From: Photobacterium sp. DA100 | GTDB lineage: Bacteria > Pseudomonadota > Gammaproteobacteria > Enterobacterales > Vibrionaceae | DNA: 64,000 nt | NCBI RefSeq assembly: GCF_029223585.1 | Contig: NZ_CP119424.1 | Coordinates: 1,674,001 to 1,738,000, forward strand | Direction of reading: 5' to 3' | Shown here: one piece after another, positions 36,240-45,863 of the stretch | How positions within the stretch are numbered: position 1 is the stretch's first letter | Layout of the letters: the number at the start of each line of letters is the position of its first letter | The notes under the pieces: generated by a model | What the model saw: the letters and a program-made list of their open reading frames with translations, nothing else | Database searches by the model: none | Told to the model about the DNA's origin: nothing | Translations under genes and position numbers: made by a program

Positions 36240-37820
36240 TCACTCCTTGTCTTGTCTGTTGGGAACGATCACTCGCAAAATAGCGTGAATACACACGGCT
36301 CCGAGCGTCAACGCCACCAGCCACCAGAGGTAATGGCTGCCCTTGAACGGATCGGACTGACCGGGAAGATAGAAGCCCGCCAGTTTGAACAGCCGGCCAT
36401 CCTGGCTATGGCATGCCTGGCACTCCAGCGCTTTTTCAGCAGGGGCAACCATATGGGTAATCGGGAAGTGGTATTCAGTATTGATAAACTCAAGCTTGCC
36501 ACTGAACACTTCTCCACTGGCCTTCATACCTGCTTGTGCTGATGCGTCCCAGTCATAGCTCTTCCAGTATGCGGCTTTGTCTTTACCAAAGAGATATGGC
36601 GTAACCATAATTTGGTTTTCGCTATCGTAGGGTTGTTTACCTCTCATTACCTTGAACGGCCAGATCCGCGAATCGTCATCGCCACAGCGCCCCTGCGGGG
36701 TGGTTAATGCAATAATGCCTTGCTCATTGGCCGTGATTTTTTCACCGACAACGGTATAGTCCATCTCGCCGTTGAAGCATACATACTCGGGCACCACATT
36801 CATTTCCCACACAAAGTCGCCTTTTTTCGGGGTGTAGGTCACGTTGCCCCATTGGTCCTTGGTGACAGGTCGGCTTTTGTCACCCGCGCTGGACCAGTCC
36901 CAAACCGTTTTGGTGGCTTTCTCACGGGCAAACTCGGGGATATGGCAGGTTTGACAAGCGATGTTATCGACATGCTGGTTGAGGCGAATGGCATTGCGAG
37001 AGCCTTTATGCGGCTCCATGCCATGACAAGACTCGCAGCTTGCCCGGCTGAAATCGCTGTGGCCGGGAATATCGATACCGGAGGTATCTTTCGCCTGCAT
37101 GGCGTAGCGCGAGCCCATGGTTTGGTGATTGCTGGTGGTATGGCAGTCCTGGCATTTCAGGTTAGCGCCCTGTTCGGATAAGTGAACATCCAGCTCTGGT
37201 GAGGCGCTAAAAAGGGTTGAGTCCATATCGCCATGTTTGACCGAGTCACCGCCCCCGCCGAAAAAGTGGCAAGCGCCGCAGTTTTCGATTTCCGGGGTAG
37301 CGACACTTTGGGCGGCCATCGCTAAGTCAACCGCAGGCAACATCTTGCCTGAGCCTTTGGGCCACTCCTTCGCTACGTAGTTAGGATGACCGGCATCGGT
37401 GGGAAATTTGCGATACTGCCCAGACTGCTCATGACAGACAAGACAGTCGATGCTCTCCTGCTTGGTGAAGTCAAAGCTATCATCCTTCCAGCCATAGCCG
37501 GCATGGCAACTGGTGCACCTCGGTTCGTTGGAGGCTGTCGATATACAGAAGTTATTGATCACTTCTGTCTTACCATAAACAGTGCCGGTACTCTCCTGAC
37601 CATGTTGCCACGTCCAGTGTGTAGATTGCTGTAACTGTTCGCCGGCTTCAGTATGGCAATCGAGGCAGGCTTTGGTGACTTGCTCAGCACGTTCGAAGGG
37701 CCCGTAAAGTTGTTCGAACGCGCTGTGGTCGGCAGTCGAGGCAGCTACCCAGAGAGGCAGAAGCAAAATAGCCGAGCCAATAACAGCCCGACACCGTATC
37801 GAGAATGGTTTCCTAGCCAT
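36240..37820 (-). CDS. Octaheme c-type cytochrome, tetrathionate-reductase (OTR) family
   Basis: 526 residues. Signal peptide, then exactly eight CxxCH motifs: CLDCH 52, CTSCH 102, CLVCH 126, CGACH 181, CQDCH 223, CESCH 262, CQTCH 289 and CQACH near 475, and a C-terminal membrane helix (WWLVALTLGAVCIHAILRVI). The NEPRCTSCHAGYGWKDD region matches Shewanella OTR, where a Lys ligates the catalytic heme; Lys112 is a candidate. OTR-type proteins reduce tetrathionate, nitrite and hydroxylamine in vitro; the physiological substrate is unclear. Strong AAGGAGG site. Confidence 0.88.
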   Translation of the reverse strand: MARKPFSIRCRAVIGSAILLLPLWVAASTADHSAFEQLYGPFERAEQVTKACLDCHTEAGEQLQQSTHWTWQHGQESTGTVYGKTEVINNFCISTASNEPRCTSCHAGYGWKDDSFDFTKQESIDCLVCHEQSGQYRKFPTDAGHPNYVAKEWPKGSGKMLPAVDLAMAAQSVATPEIENCGACHFFGGGGDSVKHGDMDSTLFSASPELDVHLSEQGANLKCQDCHTTSNHQTMGSRYAMQAKDTSGIDIPGHSDFSRASCESCHGMEPHKGSRNAIRLNQHVDNIACQTCHIPEFAREKATKTVWDWSSAGDKSRPVTKDQWGNVTYTPKKGDFVWEMNVVPEYVCFNGEMDYTVVGEKITANEQGIIALTTPQGRCGDDDSRIWPFKVMRGKQPYDSENQIMVTPYLFGKDKAAYWKSYDWDASAQAGMKASGEVFSGKLEFINTEYHFPITHMVAPAEKALECQACHSQDGRLFKLAGFYLPGQSDPFKGSHYLWWLVALTLGAVCIHAILRVIVPNRQDKE

Positions 37821-37989
37821 TTTAGCGCCTCCTTACATTAGCGGTTACTTAATTAAGTGATCGCTAATGCGAGAATGCCAAATGAATCCCAAGCTGATTT
37901 GTTCTATGTCAAAAAAAACGGTCGAAAAACATACAGCTTATGGGTTAGATCACATTCTTTGTTTGGCCACTGCCACTGCGTGACTTAAT

Positions 37990-38553
37990 CTATTGGGCTA
38001 CGTCATGCTCCCAACTGATTACGCCGTCATAGCTCTGACAATCCATTGCCGAATCAGACGCATCGGTAATATAGACCTGCTGCTTCTCAGAAACTGGATA
38101 GCTCAAATATTCCGAACACCTGGCGCTCTGGCCATTACCAACCACAACCTTTGTTCCGGGCTTCAACGTGCATTCTGCCAGCTTGTCGAGCGGCGACCAT
38201 TGATAGCAAATTTCATAGTCTTTCCTATATTCCGATACCTGACCAGAAGGACGGGTAAATGACCACCATTGACCAAACTGGCTATGGGGGTTGGTACTAT
38301 TCCAGGCCCGATAAATCGTCACTTCCTGAGTACTTTGATAAACCGCTCCCTGACATAACTTACCCGCAAGTGCTTCACCGAGAGCCTGGGATAGCAATGC
38401 CGGATCTTGTACCAGTTCGAATTTGTCACTCAGATCAGCACCGATCACGGTACTCCCGACACACAATTGCGCTGCCTCTTGGGTCGTTGTTACCGGATCG
38501 CTGGCACAGCCCTGAACAATAACAAACAGCGCAACATTCAAAATCCTTTTCAT
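37990..38553 (-). CDS. Small putative lipoprotein after the lipase-like gene
   Basis: 187 residues. The N-terminus MKRILNVALFVIVQGCASDP reads as a lipoprotein signal with Cys16, though Gln at -2 is unusual. The mature part has seven more Cys, probably disulfide-bonded in the periplasm. I do not recognise the family. It follows the lipase-like gene by 57 bases in the same direction, so it may be its partner, chaperone or immunity protein. Confidence 0.6.
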   Translation of the reverse strand: MKRILNVALFVIVQGCASDPVTTTQEAAQLCVGSTVIGADLSDKFELVQDPALLSQALGEALAGKLCQGAVYQSTQEVTIYRAWNSTNPHSQFGQWWSFTRPSGQVSEYRKDYEICYQWSPLDKLAECTLKPGTKVVVGNGQSARCSEYLSYPVSEKQQVYITDASDSAMDCQSYDGVISWEHDVAQ

Positions 38554-38610
38554 ACTTAAAGCCTATTTGTCTTAAGTCTGTTTTAGTTGATAAAACCTAG
38601 CGACACCGGT

Positions 38611-40035
38611 TCACTTAACCGGCTTATTCATCGGTTTCTGCCCTTTGAAGTCATGCCGTGTTTCCGTTTTGAAAAGCTTACCTTCCTTGTGCATTTGCGG
38701 CGCACTCGCCTCGTCAAAAAGGAAAACCGCTTGGTCAACACGACGGTGAAGCACCACCTCAAGATATACCGTCTCATTTGGCTTTAAGAACGCATCTATA
38801 TCAGCAGTTTCAACACGGTACTCGACAGCGTGATAATAAGTGAAACCTTGGTTTGGCCTGGCAATAACCCTAAAGCCCGTAAGCTGGCTCTTGCTTATCA
38901 CGTCGTAGTCTATGTAGTAGACCAGATGGTTGGGGCTGGCCGCATTTTTCTGGCGGTCGACGAAAAAGCCTTTGGACAGTTTGTTCGGATCGCGGTCTTG
39001 GCCGCCCAACAAAACCAGATCGTAATCAGTCACAGGCTCACCTTGGTCATCATTAACGATAAAAACCAAATTCATATACCGATGACTGCGCTGTTGTGTT
39101 TGTTGAGTCAGTGTCGCTAGCGCCTGCTGGCATATCTGATAGTCGGCCTCAGAATCCACTTGCAGACACTTCAGGATTTCAGCGAGTTGTGGTTTTGTCG
39201 ACGTTGCGCTTACGACACTGCGCATGATCCCCTTTTGCTTACCCGAGTGGCTGGCATTTGGGATCACCCCCAGCGGGACGGTTTCTGGACGCATCACCCC
39301 CTCAACCAGTTTCAGTAAACTAACATTGAGTTCATCTGACATATGGGCGACCGTATCTGCAGCTCCGGATTCAACAAACCTCACCATACTGAAGTTCATA
39401 TTGGCCCCAGCAACCCTTACCACCCCGTCGGAGCCTGACTCAGCCAGATAACTATTCACAAAGTCGTAGAACTTCTTATCAATGGACTGCCCTGTCAAAA
39501 CAAAAGGGTAAAAGCCACTCTCTACAGGCTTGTAGTGAAGATAGGCGCGGGACAAATCGATTTGCTGCTGGCTACCCAAAGATAACCAGTCGAGTATCAA
39601 CTGCCCCGGCTCGATACCATCAAACCAGGCTTTTATTCTACCCACTCTCTGCTTGCCGAGTGCTGCCAGTGGTGAGCCATGGTTAGCCGGTGCCAACATG
39701 ATCAGATGGCGCAGCGGGCTCTGGTCCAGATTGTCACTGCCATAGTAGCGATCGAGCCATTCGCGCACGACAGGCCCGCCTGTCGAATGAGTAATACAGG
39801 AAAACGCAGCAATGTCGTCACCAGCCGGGATCAAGTCATGTAGGGCCTGATCGAATGCACGTATGATATCGGTCATATTCACCGTATCATCAAAACTGAT
39901 GTACCGTCCCAGCCAAACATGTTTTATATCAACATCAAGCCCATAGTTGCTCGCTTGCTTCGCAATAGCTTCTGGTAAGAGGCCATAGGTATTGGTATCC
40001 GTAACGCTCCATCCATGCACAAATATAACAATCAT
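38611..40035 (-). CDS. Alpha/beta hydrolase, lipase-like
   Basis: 474 residues, no signal peptide. The start MIVIFVHGWSVTDTNTYGLL has the oxyanion HG; the nucleophile is in CITHSTGGPVVREW (H-S-T-G-G, a G-x-S-x-G variant with Thr-His in front). A C-terminal beta-rich domain (about 310-460) has no family match I know. The combination of a cytoplasmic lipase with an accessory beta domain and a neighbouring lipoprotein resembles type VI lipase effectors with immunity lipoproteins, but no VgrG, PAAR or DUF4123 gene is nearby. AGAGGG site. Confidence 0.7.
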   Translation of the reverse strand: MIVIFVHGWSVTDTNTYGLLPEAIAKQASNYGLDVDIKHVWLGRYISFDDTVNMTDIIRAFDQALHDLIPAGDDIAAFSCITHSTGGPVVREWLDRYYGSDNLDQSPLRHLIMLAPANHGSPLAALGKQRVGRIKAWFDGIEPGQLILDWLSLGSQQQIDLSRAYLHYKPVESGFYPFVLTGQSIDKKFYDFVNSYLAESGSDGVVRVAGANMNFSMVRFVESGAADTVAHMSDELNVSLLKLVEGVMRPETVPLGVIPNASHSGKQKGIMRSVVSATSTKPQLAEILKCLQVDSEADYQICQQALATLTQQTQQRSHRYMNLVFIVNDDQGEPVTDYDLVLLGGQDRDPNKLSKGFFVDRQKNAASPNHLVYYIDYDVISKSQLTGFRVIARPNQGFTYYHAVEYRVETADIDAFLKPNETVYLEVVLHRRVDQAVFLFDEASAPQMHKEGKLFKTETRHDFKGQKPMNKPVK

Positions 40036-40238
40036 GTGTTTGTCCCTCTGAGTATGTTATCGAGACCCTTCTAATGCGAGATGTCAATGAGGCGGCGAGG
40101 ACAATACTTACCTCGCGCCTGACTTATAAAGTAGACAACGATTGCTTAAAAACTAGACCACAGCAAGGCGCATAGACTTGAGGACAATCACAAAACAGCC
40201 AATTTCGATAAGCAAGTCCGATGGCGAACTAGGTCACT

Positions 40239-41135
40239 TTATAACGGCGACGATAAGGGGTGTAGTTTGAAAAAATCGATAAGCGCCCTGACTTTGCGCG
40301 GCATTAACGTTTTGTGTTGATAGACCGCATAAAGCGACACTGTAACACCATGCAACTCGGGTAGTATTCTGATGATTTGCCCTGATTTCAGCTCATTTTC
40401 AATCACAAAGCTTGGCATCACCGCGAACCCTTCCCCGGTCAGCACAAAATCCCTGAGCATCGAAGTAGTGCGTACCGACAGCGCGGGTTCTTTATTGAGC
40501 ACGGTCGTCTGCCCTTGGCCGTTGCGCAAGACCAAATGCTTGCGGCCATGGACAATGGCATGGCTTAACCACTTCATGCCGGCAAGATCGCCAATGCCTG
40601 TCACGGGCGCAAAGCGCTCGAGGTAGCGCTTCGACGCGCACAGCATGTCGGTAAACTCGCCTATCTTGACCGCATACAAGCTAGAGTCCGCCAAGGCAGA
40701 AGAGGCCCGGATAGCGATATCGCAGCGCTCTTCCGTGAGATCCTGATAGCCATCGCTTTCAATAATATCCAAGCTGATCTTCGGGTATTGCTGCAAAAAC
40801 TCGCTCAGTAACCGAACCAGCTCATGACTGCCGACTGGAGTCGAAATCCGTATCAAACCGCTTGGCTCGGAGTTGTCGAGCTGGACCTCGGCATTGGCCC
40901 AATAGGCTATCTCCTGTATTTCTCTGCATTTTTGATAATACAGCGTGCCCGCTTCGGTCAGCGACAGGGACCGGGTTGTCCGATGGAGCAACCGTGTATT
41001 CAGGTTTGACTCCAGTCTGGACACCACCTGAGAGACCCGCGCCTTGCCAAGGCCGAGAATGTCTGCGGCTTTGGTAAATGATTGCTGCTCGACAACCGCC
41101 GCAAACACCATCATATCGTCTAGCGAGATATTCAT
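40239..41135 (-). CDS. LysR-family regulator
   Basis: 298 residues. HTH at about 18-40 (SFTKAADILGLGKARVSQVV), then the linker helix and a substrate-binding domain. Start at MNISLDDMMVF (41135) preceded by GGGG; 19 further upstream codons do not fit the family. Divergent from the NmrA-type oxidoreductase, which it probably controls. The gene belongs to the CrgA/YhjC-like branch with Ser-Arg-Leu-Glu linker. Confidence 0.87.
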   Translation of the reverse strand: MNISLDDMMVFAAVVEQQSFTKAADILGLGKARVSQVVSRLESNLNTRLLHRTTRSLSLTEAGTLYYQKCREIQEIAYWANAEVQLDNSEPSGLIRISTPVGSHELVRLLSEFLQQYPKISLDIIESDGYQDLTEERCDIAIRASSALADSSLYAVKIGEFTDMLCASKRYLERFAPVTGIGDLAGMKWLSHAIVHGRKHLVLRNGQGQTTVLNKEPALSVRTTSMLRDFVLTGEGFAVMPSFVIENELKSGQIIRILPELHGVTVSLYAVYQHKTLMPRKVRALIDFFKLHPLSSPL

Positions 41136-41168
41136 TACGCCCCACTGTTTAATATAGATAAACAGTAA

Positions 41169-41205
41169 GTTTACCTTTGCCCTGATTATCAATCAAAGAG
41201 TAAAC
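41169..41205. promoter_or_regulatory. Inverted repeat, possible LysR operator
   Basis: GTTTACCTTTG and CAAAGAGTAAAC form an imperfect inverted repeat (one inserted base) between the divergent LysR and oxidoreductase genes. Confidence 0.4.
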
Positions 41206-41263
41206 GATATAGTGACAACCAACGGCAATACACGCCCAAGAAGATACTATCAGGAGAAACACC

Positions 41264-42163
41264 ATGTCAGACCGCAAACTACTTATCACAGGCGCATCAG
41301 GCAAACTCGGCAAACAAGTGATTGAATACCTTTTGAATGATTTCAATATTCCGGCTAGCCAGCTAATTGCGACATCGCGCGAGGTAGCCAGCCTCGCCGG
41401 ACTGGCAGAAATGGGGGTCGATGTGCGCAAGGCTGACTTCGCAGATCCAGCATCGTTGGAAGCCGCCTTTACCGGCGCAGACAACATGCTACTGATCAGC
41501 ATTGATGCAATCGGCCAACGTAGCGAACTTCACCGCAATGCCGTGGTTGCGGCAGAACGTGTCGGCATCAAGCACCTGAGCTACACCTCAATGCCAGCGG
41601 CTGACACCTCCCCGGTCGTCTTCGCCTTTGAGCATGAAGCAACAGAAAAAGCGATTGCTGATAGCCAAATCAGCAACTGGACGATACTGCGCAACAACTG
41701 GTATTTCGAAAACCTGGCCGAGTTCTTCGCCAGTACCTTGCAAACCCAAGCCTGGCTGACCGCAGCCAAAGAAGGCAAGTCCGCACAACTCAGCCGCCTT
41801 GATCTTGCCTACGCCGCTGCCGCTTCGGTTGTGAAGGCACTGGAGGGCAAACAAACGTTCACCCTCAACGGCCCTGAGTCTCTGACCACCGACGAAATGG
41901 CGGCAAAGATCAATCACGCTCTGGGGCTCGATATTCAGGTGATCCACCAGTCTGATGAAGAGCTGGAAGCACAGCTGGCATCGTTTGGCTTGCCAGAAGG
42001 TATTGTCGCCATGGTCACAACAATGGACCAGCATGCCCGCGGCGCATTTTCCGATGGTACCAGCCAAGAGTTCGAGATGCTGACAGGCCGCCAGCCACAG
42101 AGCTTTTCTCATTGGCTCGAAGCCAACAGGAACATGCTGAGCCAAATTGCGAAGAACGCATAA
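41264..42163 (+). CDS. NmrA/QorB-like NAD(P)-binding oxidoreductase
   Basis: 299 residues. Rossmann start LLITGASGKLGKQVIEYL with GxxGxxG, DFADPASLEAAF and the atypical SDR core without a Tyr-x-x-x-Lys in the usual place, as in NAD(P)H:quinone oxidoreductase 2 and NmrA-type proteins. Likely a quinone reductase or redox sensor. Divergent from the LysR gene. GGAG site; followed by the hairpin at 42182. Confidence 0.8.
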   Translation: MSDRKLLITGASGKLGKQVIEYLLNDFNIPASQLIATSREVASLAGLAEMGVDVRKADFADPASLEAAFTGADNMLLISIDAIGQRSELHRNAVVAAERVGIKHLSYTSMPAADTSPVVFAFEHEATEKAIADSQISNWTILRNNWYFENLAEFFASTLQTQAWLTAAKEGKSAQLSRLDLAYAAAASVVKALEGKQTFTLNGPESLTTDEMAAKINHALGLDIQVIHQSDEELEAQLASFGLPEGIVAMVTTMDQHARGAFSDGTSQEFEMLTGRQPQSFSHWLEANRNMLSQIAKNA

Positions 42164-42181
42164 TTCATTGAGTATTCGCCC

Positions 42182-42211
42182 AGCCCACCGAGACAGAACC
42201 GGTGGGCTTTG
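42182..42211 (+). terminator. Terminator after the oxidoreductase
   Basis: Stem AGCCCACCG/CGGTGGGCT with a 9-base loop and TTT. Confidence 0.7.
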
Positions 42212-42329
42212 CCGTTAAGCAGGGGCATCGAGACCTAATGTGCACATACCCACACTTTTCATACATTTAACAGCAATAATGCTGATTTTGGCTACACTTT
42301 ATCCATCATAACAACAAAAGGGGTAGCCC

Positions 42330-45218
42330 ATGGAAAACCCAACCAAACCACCCTATTCCGATCCCAAACAGGCTGCCCATTCATTACTCAAGCTGGTTAC
42401 CGAGCTGGCAGAGGAAGTCAATCCCGGCAATGTCGATAGCAGTACCATCACCCTTGATAGCCTGCTCGACCAAGATCTCGGCCTCGACAGCCTCGCCCGT
42501 GCTGAGCTGATCCAACGCACCGAGCAGCAATTTACCATCACGCTACCGACACAGACACTGGCCGAAATCGAAACACCGCGCGACTTACTCAATGCCATCT
42601 TCAATGCCGAGCAACACCCAGCGGCTATCAAGGCCTCGGCGGATAAAATTGAGTTGCCTTCTGCCTCTATCTATCCCGATCACGTTGAAACATTGCAAGA
42701 ATTGTTGCACTGGCACGTCGAGCAGCATGGCGATCGCCCCCACCTGTATGTGTATCAAGATGCCGACAATGTCGAGTCCATTAGTTACCGGACCCTCTAC
42801 CAGCAAGCAATAGTCATCGCCGACCGGTTGCAAAGTCTCGGCATCGGTCCCGGAGATACGGTGGCCATCATGCTGCCTACCTGCAATGCCTATTTCTATT
42901 GTTTCTACGGCATTTTATTATCGCGGGCTATCCCGGTGCCGATTTACCCACCAGCAAGACCATCGCAAATTGAAGACCACTTGGTCAGACACAGCAAGAT
43001 ACTGCAAAATGCCGAGACCAAATTGCTTATCACCGTTGAACAAGCCAAAGGACTATCGACCCTGCTCAAACTTCATGTGCCGGCATTGGAGCATATTGTC
43101 ACGACAGAAGAGATCGAATCCCTCAGCGTAGAGCCCCGCTCTTCCGAGCACCAGCCGATAGGCCATGCCCAGCCCGACGAGATAGCCTTCCTGCAATATA
43201 CATCTGGCAGTACCGGCGTGCCCAAAGGGGTAAAACTTACCCATGCCAACTTGCTTGCCAATGTCCGGGCCATGGGCAAAGCCGTCGGCGCCACTTCCGA
43301 CGATGTCTTTGTCAGTTGGTTGCCGGTCTACCACGATATGGGGCTGATTGGAGCCTGGTTTGGTAGCCTTTACCATGCTATCCCTTTGGTTATTATGTCG
43401 CCGCTTAACTTCCTGACCCAGCCCAAACGCTGGCTGTGGGCGCTTCACCACCACCGGGGCACCTTAACCGCCGCCCCCAACTTTGCCTATGAGTTATGTG
43501 TCAACAAAATCACCGATGCCGATCTAGAAGGGCTCGATCTCTCTTCGGTAAGGCATTGCTGGAACGGTGCCGAGCCCATCAGTCCGACAACAATCGATGC
43601 TTTCAGCAGCCGCTTTCAACAATATGGTTTCGCCCCGGAAGCCATGAACCCCGTGTATGGGCTGGCAGAATCCTCTGTTGGATTGACCTTCCCCCTAAGT
43701 ACCCGCCAACCCCGGGTGGAATGGGTCGACCGGCAAACCATGATGAACTCCGGAAAAGCCGTCAATATCGAAACAGATCCCATTGAGTCTGGGCAACAAG
43801 ACAATATCAACGCGCGGCTCGAACACAGCATTCCCCTGATCGGGCTGGGCCACCCCTTACCCGGCCACCAGATCCGCATCGTCGATAGCCAGGGAAGGGA
43901 ATTGCCCGAGCGCCAGGAAGGCGAATTGGAATTTAAAGGCCCCTCATCAACATCGGGCTATTATCACTCCCCAGACAAAACCACCGAGCTCTACCACGAC
44001 GACTGGCTGAGAACCGGTGATCGCGGCCTGACCATGGAAGGCGAACTGTTCCTCACCGGGCGGGTCAAGGACATCATCATCAAGGCGGGCCGTAACATTT
44101 ATCCACAGGAGCTTGAATCGGCCGTTAGCCAGCTGAACGGCATTCGCAAAGGCTGCGTCGCCGTCTTTGCCAGCGCTAACCCGCAAACAGGCACTGAACA
44201 GTTGGTTGTGCTGGCCGAAACCAAACTCGAGGATGAGCAGGAAAAGCATAAATTACGCGATGAGATACAGAGTCTGTCTTTCAACCTGCTCGGGATCCCC
44301 ACCGATGTCGTTGCACTCTGCCCCCCGCATACCGTACCCAAAACATCCAGCGGGAAAATCCGCCGTTCGGCATGCAAAACGCTGTTTGAGGAAAACAAAC
44401 TCGATGCTCCCCAGCGCGCCGTATGGTGGCAAGCGACCCGCTTATTCTTGTCCAGCGCCAAGCCGGCATTGATACGATTCAGGCGCCTGGCAACAGACTG
44501 GGGGTTCGCCTGCTATATGTGGCTGGTCATGGCCCTGTTGGCCCCCCCCGTTTGGATTCTGGTTGCTATTTTGCCTTCAACCTCAGCCTGTTGGTCGGTT
44601 GCCCGCTGGGGCTCACGGGCGTTGATCAAGCTTACCGGCACCAAGCTCACCATCAACGGCCTTGAGCATCTCCCCGACGATGACAGGCCGTATCTGGTTA
44701 TCGCCAACCATGCCAGTTACTTAGATGGCCTAGTACTACTGGCTGCAACCGGCAAAGAACACCAGTTTGTCGCCAAGTCCGAGCTCAAAGACAACTTTTT
44801 TGCCCATACTTTCCTCGGCAAATTAGGTACCCATTTTGTTGAACGTTTCGATACCCAACAAAGCATTTCCGACAGCCAGCAACTGACCAGCTTTGCCGAT
44901 AGCCCCAGGCCGCTGACGCTTTTTCCCGAGGGCACCTTATATCGCATGGCCGGCCTGCATGATTTCCATCTCGGCGCATTTCAAATCGCTATCGATCAGC
45001 AGTTCCCCGTACTGCCCATTACCCTCAAAGGCACCCGCTCCATTTTGCGGGATCGCTCGCTCTTTCCCCGCAAGGGGGAAATAGAGGTGATTATCAGCCC
45101 CCTGATCCAACCTGAAGGGGACGATTGGCAAGCCACGTTGGCGCTGCGCAATTCGGCCAGGAAAGTCATATTGGAAAACAGTGGGGAGCCTGATTTGGCC
45201 AGGGAAACAACGAAATGA
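42330..45218 (+). CDS. ACP - acyl-AMP ligase - PlsC acyltransferase single-chain protein
   Basis: 962 residues. Domain 1 (about 15-95) is an acyl carrier protein with the phosphopantetheine Ser54 in LGLDSLARAEL. Domain 2 (about 120-690) is an acyl-AMP ligase with YTSGSTGVPKGV, WLPVYHDMGLIGAWF (the latter typical of fatty acyl-AMP ligases), RTGDRG and the catalytic Lys in PKTSSGKIRR. After two short membrane segments near 730-760, domain 3 has the PlsC motifs NHASYLDG (HX4D) near 793 and FPEGT near 865. The chain could activate a fatty acid, load it on its own ACP and transfer it to a lysophospholipid. AAGGGG site; hairpin follows at 45232. Confidence 0.88.
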   Translation: MENPTKPPYSDPKQAAHSLLKLVTELAEEVNPGNVDSSTITLDSLLDQDLGLDSLARAELIQRTEQQFTITLPTQTLAEIETPRDLLNAIFNAEQHPAAIKASADKIELPSASIYPDHVETLQELLHWHVEQHGDRPHLYVYQDADNVESISYRTLYQQAIVIADRLQSLGIGPGDTVAIMLPTCNAYFYCFYGILLSRAIPVPIYPPARPSQIEDHLVRHSKILQNAETKLLITVEQAKGLSTLLKLHVPALEHIVTTEEIESLSVEPRSSEHQPIGHAQPDEIAFLQYTSGSTGVPKGVKLTHANLLANVRAMGKAVGATSDDVFVSWLPVYHDMGLIGAWFGSLYHAIPLVIMSPLNFLTQPKRWLWALHHHRGTLTAAPNFAYELCVNKITDADLEGLDLSSVRHCWNGAEPISPTTIDAFSSRFQQYGFAPEAMNPVYGLAESSVGLTFPLSTRQPRVEWVDRQTMMNSGKAVNIETDPIESGQQDNINARLEHSIPLIGLGHPLPGHQIRIVDSQGRELPERQEGELEFKGPSSTSGYYHSPDKTTELYHDDWLRTGDRGLTMEGELFLTGRVKDIIIKAGRNIYPQELESAVSQLNGIRKGCVAVFASANPQTGTEQLVVLAETKLEDEQEKHKLRDEIQSLSFNLLGIPTDVVALCPPHTVPKTSSGKIRRSACKTLFEENKLDAPQRAVWWQATRLFLSSAKPALIRFRRLATDWGFACYMWLVMALLAPPVWILVAILPSTSACWSVARWGSRALIKLTGTKLTINGLEHLPDDDRPYLVIANHASYLDGLVLLAATGKEHQFVAKSELKDNFFAHTFLGKLGTHFVERFDTQQSISDSQQLTSFADSPRPLTLFPEGTLYRMAGLHDFHLGAFQIAIDQQFPVLPITLKGTRSILRDRSLFPRKGEIEVIISPLIQPEGDDWQATLALRNSARKVILENSGEPDLARETTK

Positions 45219-45231
45219 CCTGAAAGGAGAA

Positions 45232-45257
45232 GAGCGCCCAGCCTCGGGCGCTCTCTT
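45232..45257 (+). terminator. Terminator after the ACP-ligase-PlsC gene
   Basis: Stem GAGCGCCC/GGGCGCTC with AGCCTC loop; tail TCTTG is weak. Confidence 0.6.
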
Positions 45258-45662
45258 GCGACCGCACCAATCAGCCCCAACGATGAAGAATGCCACTAAG
45301 ACTCGTAGTGGTGGCAACATATTTCACCGTTGCCTCAGAGGAAAGCAAAATAATTCAAAGCTTTGACACTAGAGTGGCAGAGAAAAGACAGTATGGTGAC
45401 AGATATATCGCATCTCAATTACAAACTTGAAAAATAGTTCGCAAAATTATTCACTGTTTTTGCCTATTCATGATTCCGATCAACAAACCACCAACAATTA
45501 AGCCGACAAGCTGGTCACACCACCACAACGGTGTTATTACAGTGCATGTCTTTTATTTCCGCCACGTTGGGACAAATTTTGTGCCACAGCTTTGGGGATA
45601 AATAAAAGCGTATAACAGCAACGCTGACATGAAGTCAGCGAAAGATATAAGGAGTGTTATTC
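45258..45662. other. Intergenic stretch before the zinc-ribbon gene
   Basis: About 400 bases; nothing beyond likely promoter sequence is seen. Confidence 0.3.
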
Positions 45663-45863
45663 ATGTTGTGCCCAGATTGTAAACAACCAATGGTTAAGAC
45701 TAAAGACAACCAGAATCATTGTGTTGATATTAATTGCCCGCCAACCCGAACCCATTGTCCTGAATGCGACTCAGAAAACACCCAGATCATTAACAAAAGT
45801 ATCAGCGATGCCGAAGTCTGTTGTAATGACTGCCAGGCAACTTGGGTGATCTCGCGTAGTTAG
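45663..45863 (+). CDS. Small zinc-ribbon protein
   Basis: 66 residues with four cysteine pairs: CPDC (3-6), a second pair about C20 and C25 in CVDINC, CPEC, and CCNDC near the end, spaced as two zinc ribbons. AAGGAG lies eight bases before the ATG at 45663. Function unknown; such proteins often bind nucleic acid or another protein. Flanked by non-coding DNA on both sides. Confidence 0.65.
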   Translation: MLCPDCKQPMVKTKDNQNHCVDINCPPTRTHCPECDSENTQIINKSISDAEVCCNDCQATWVISRS

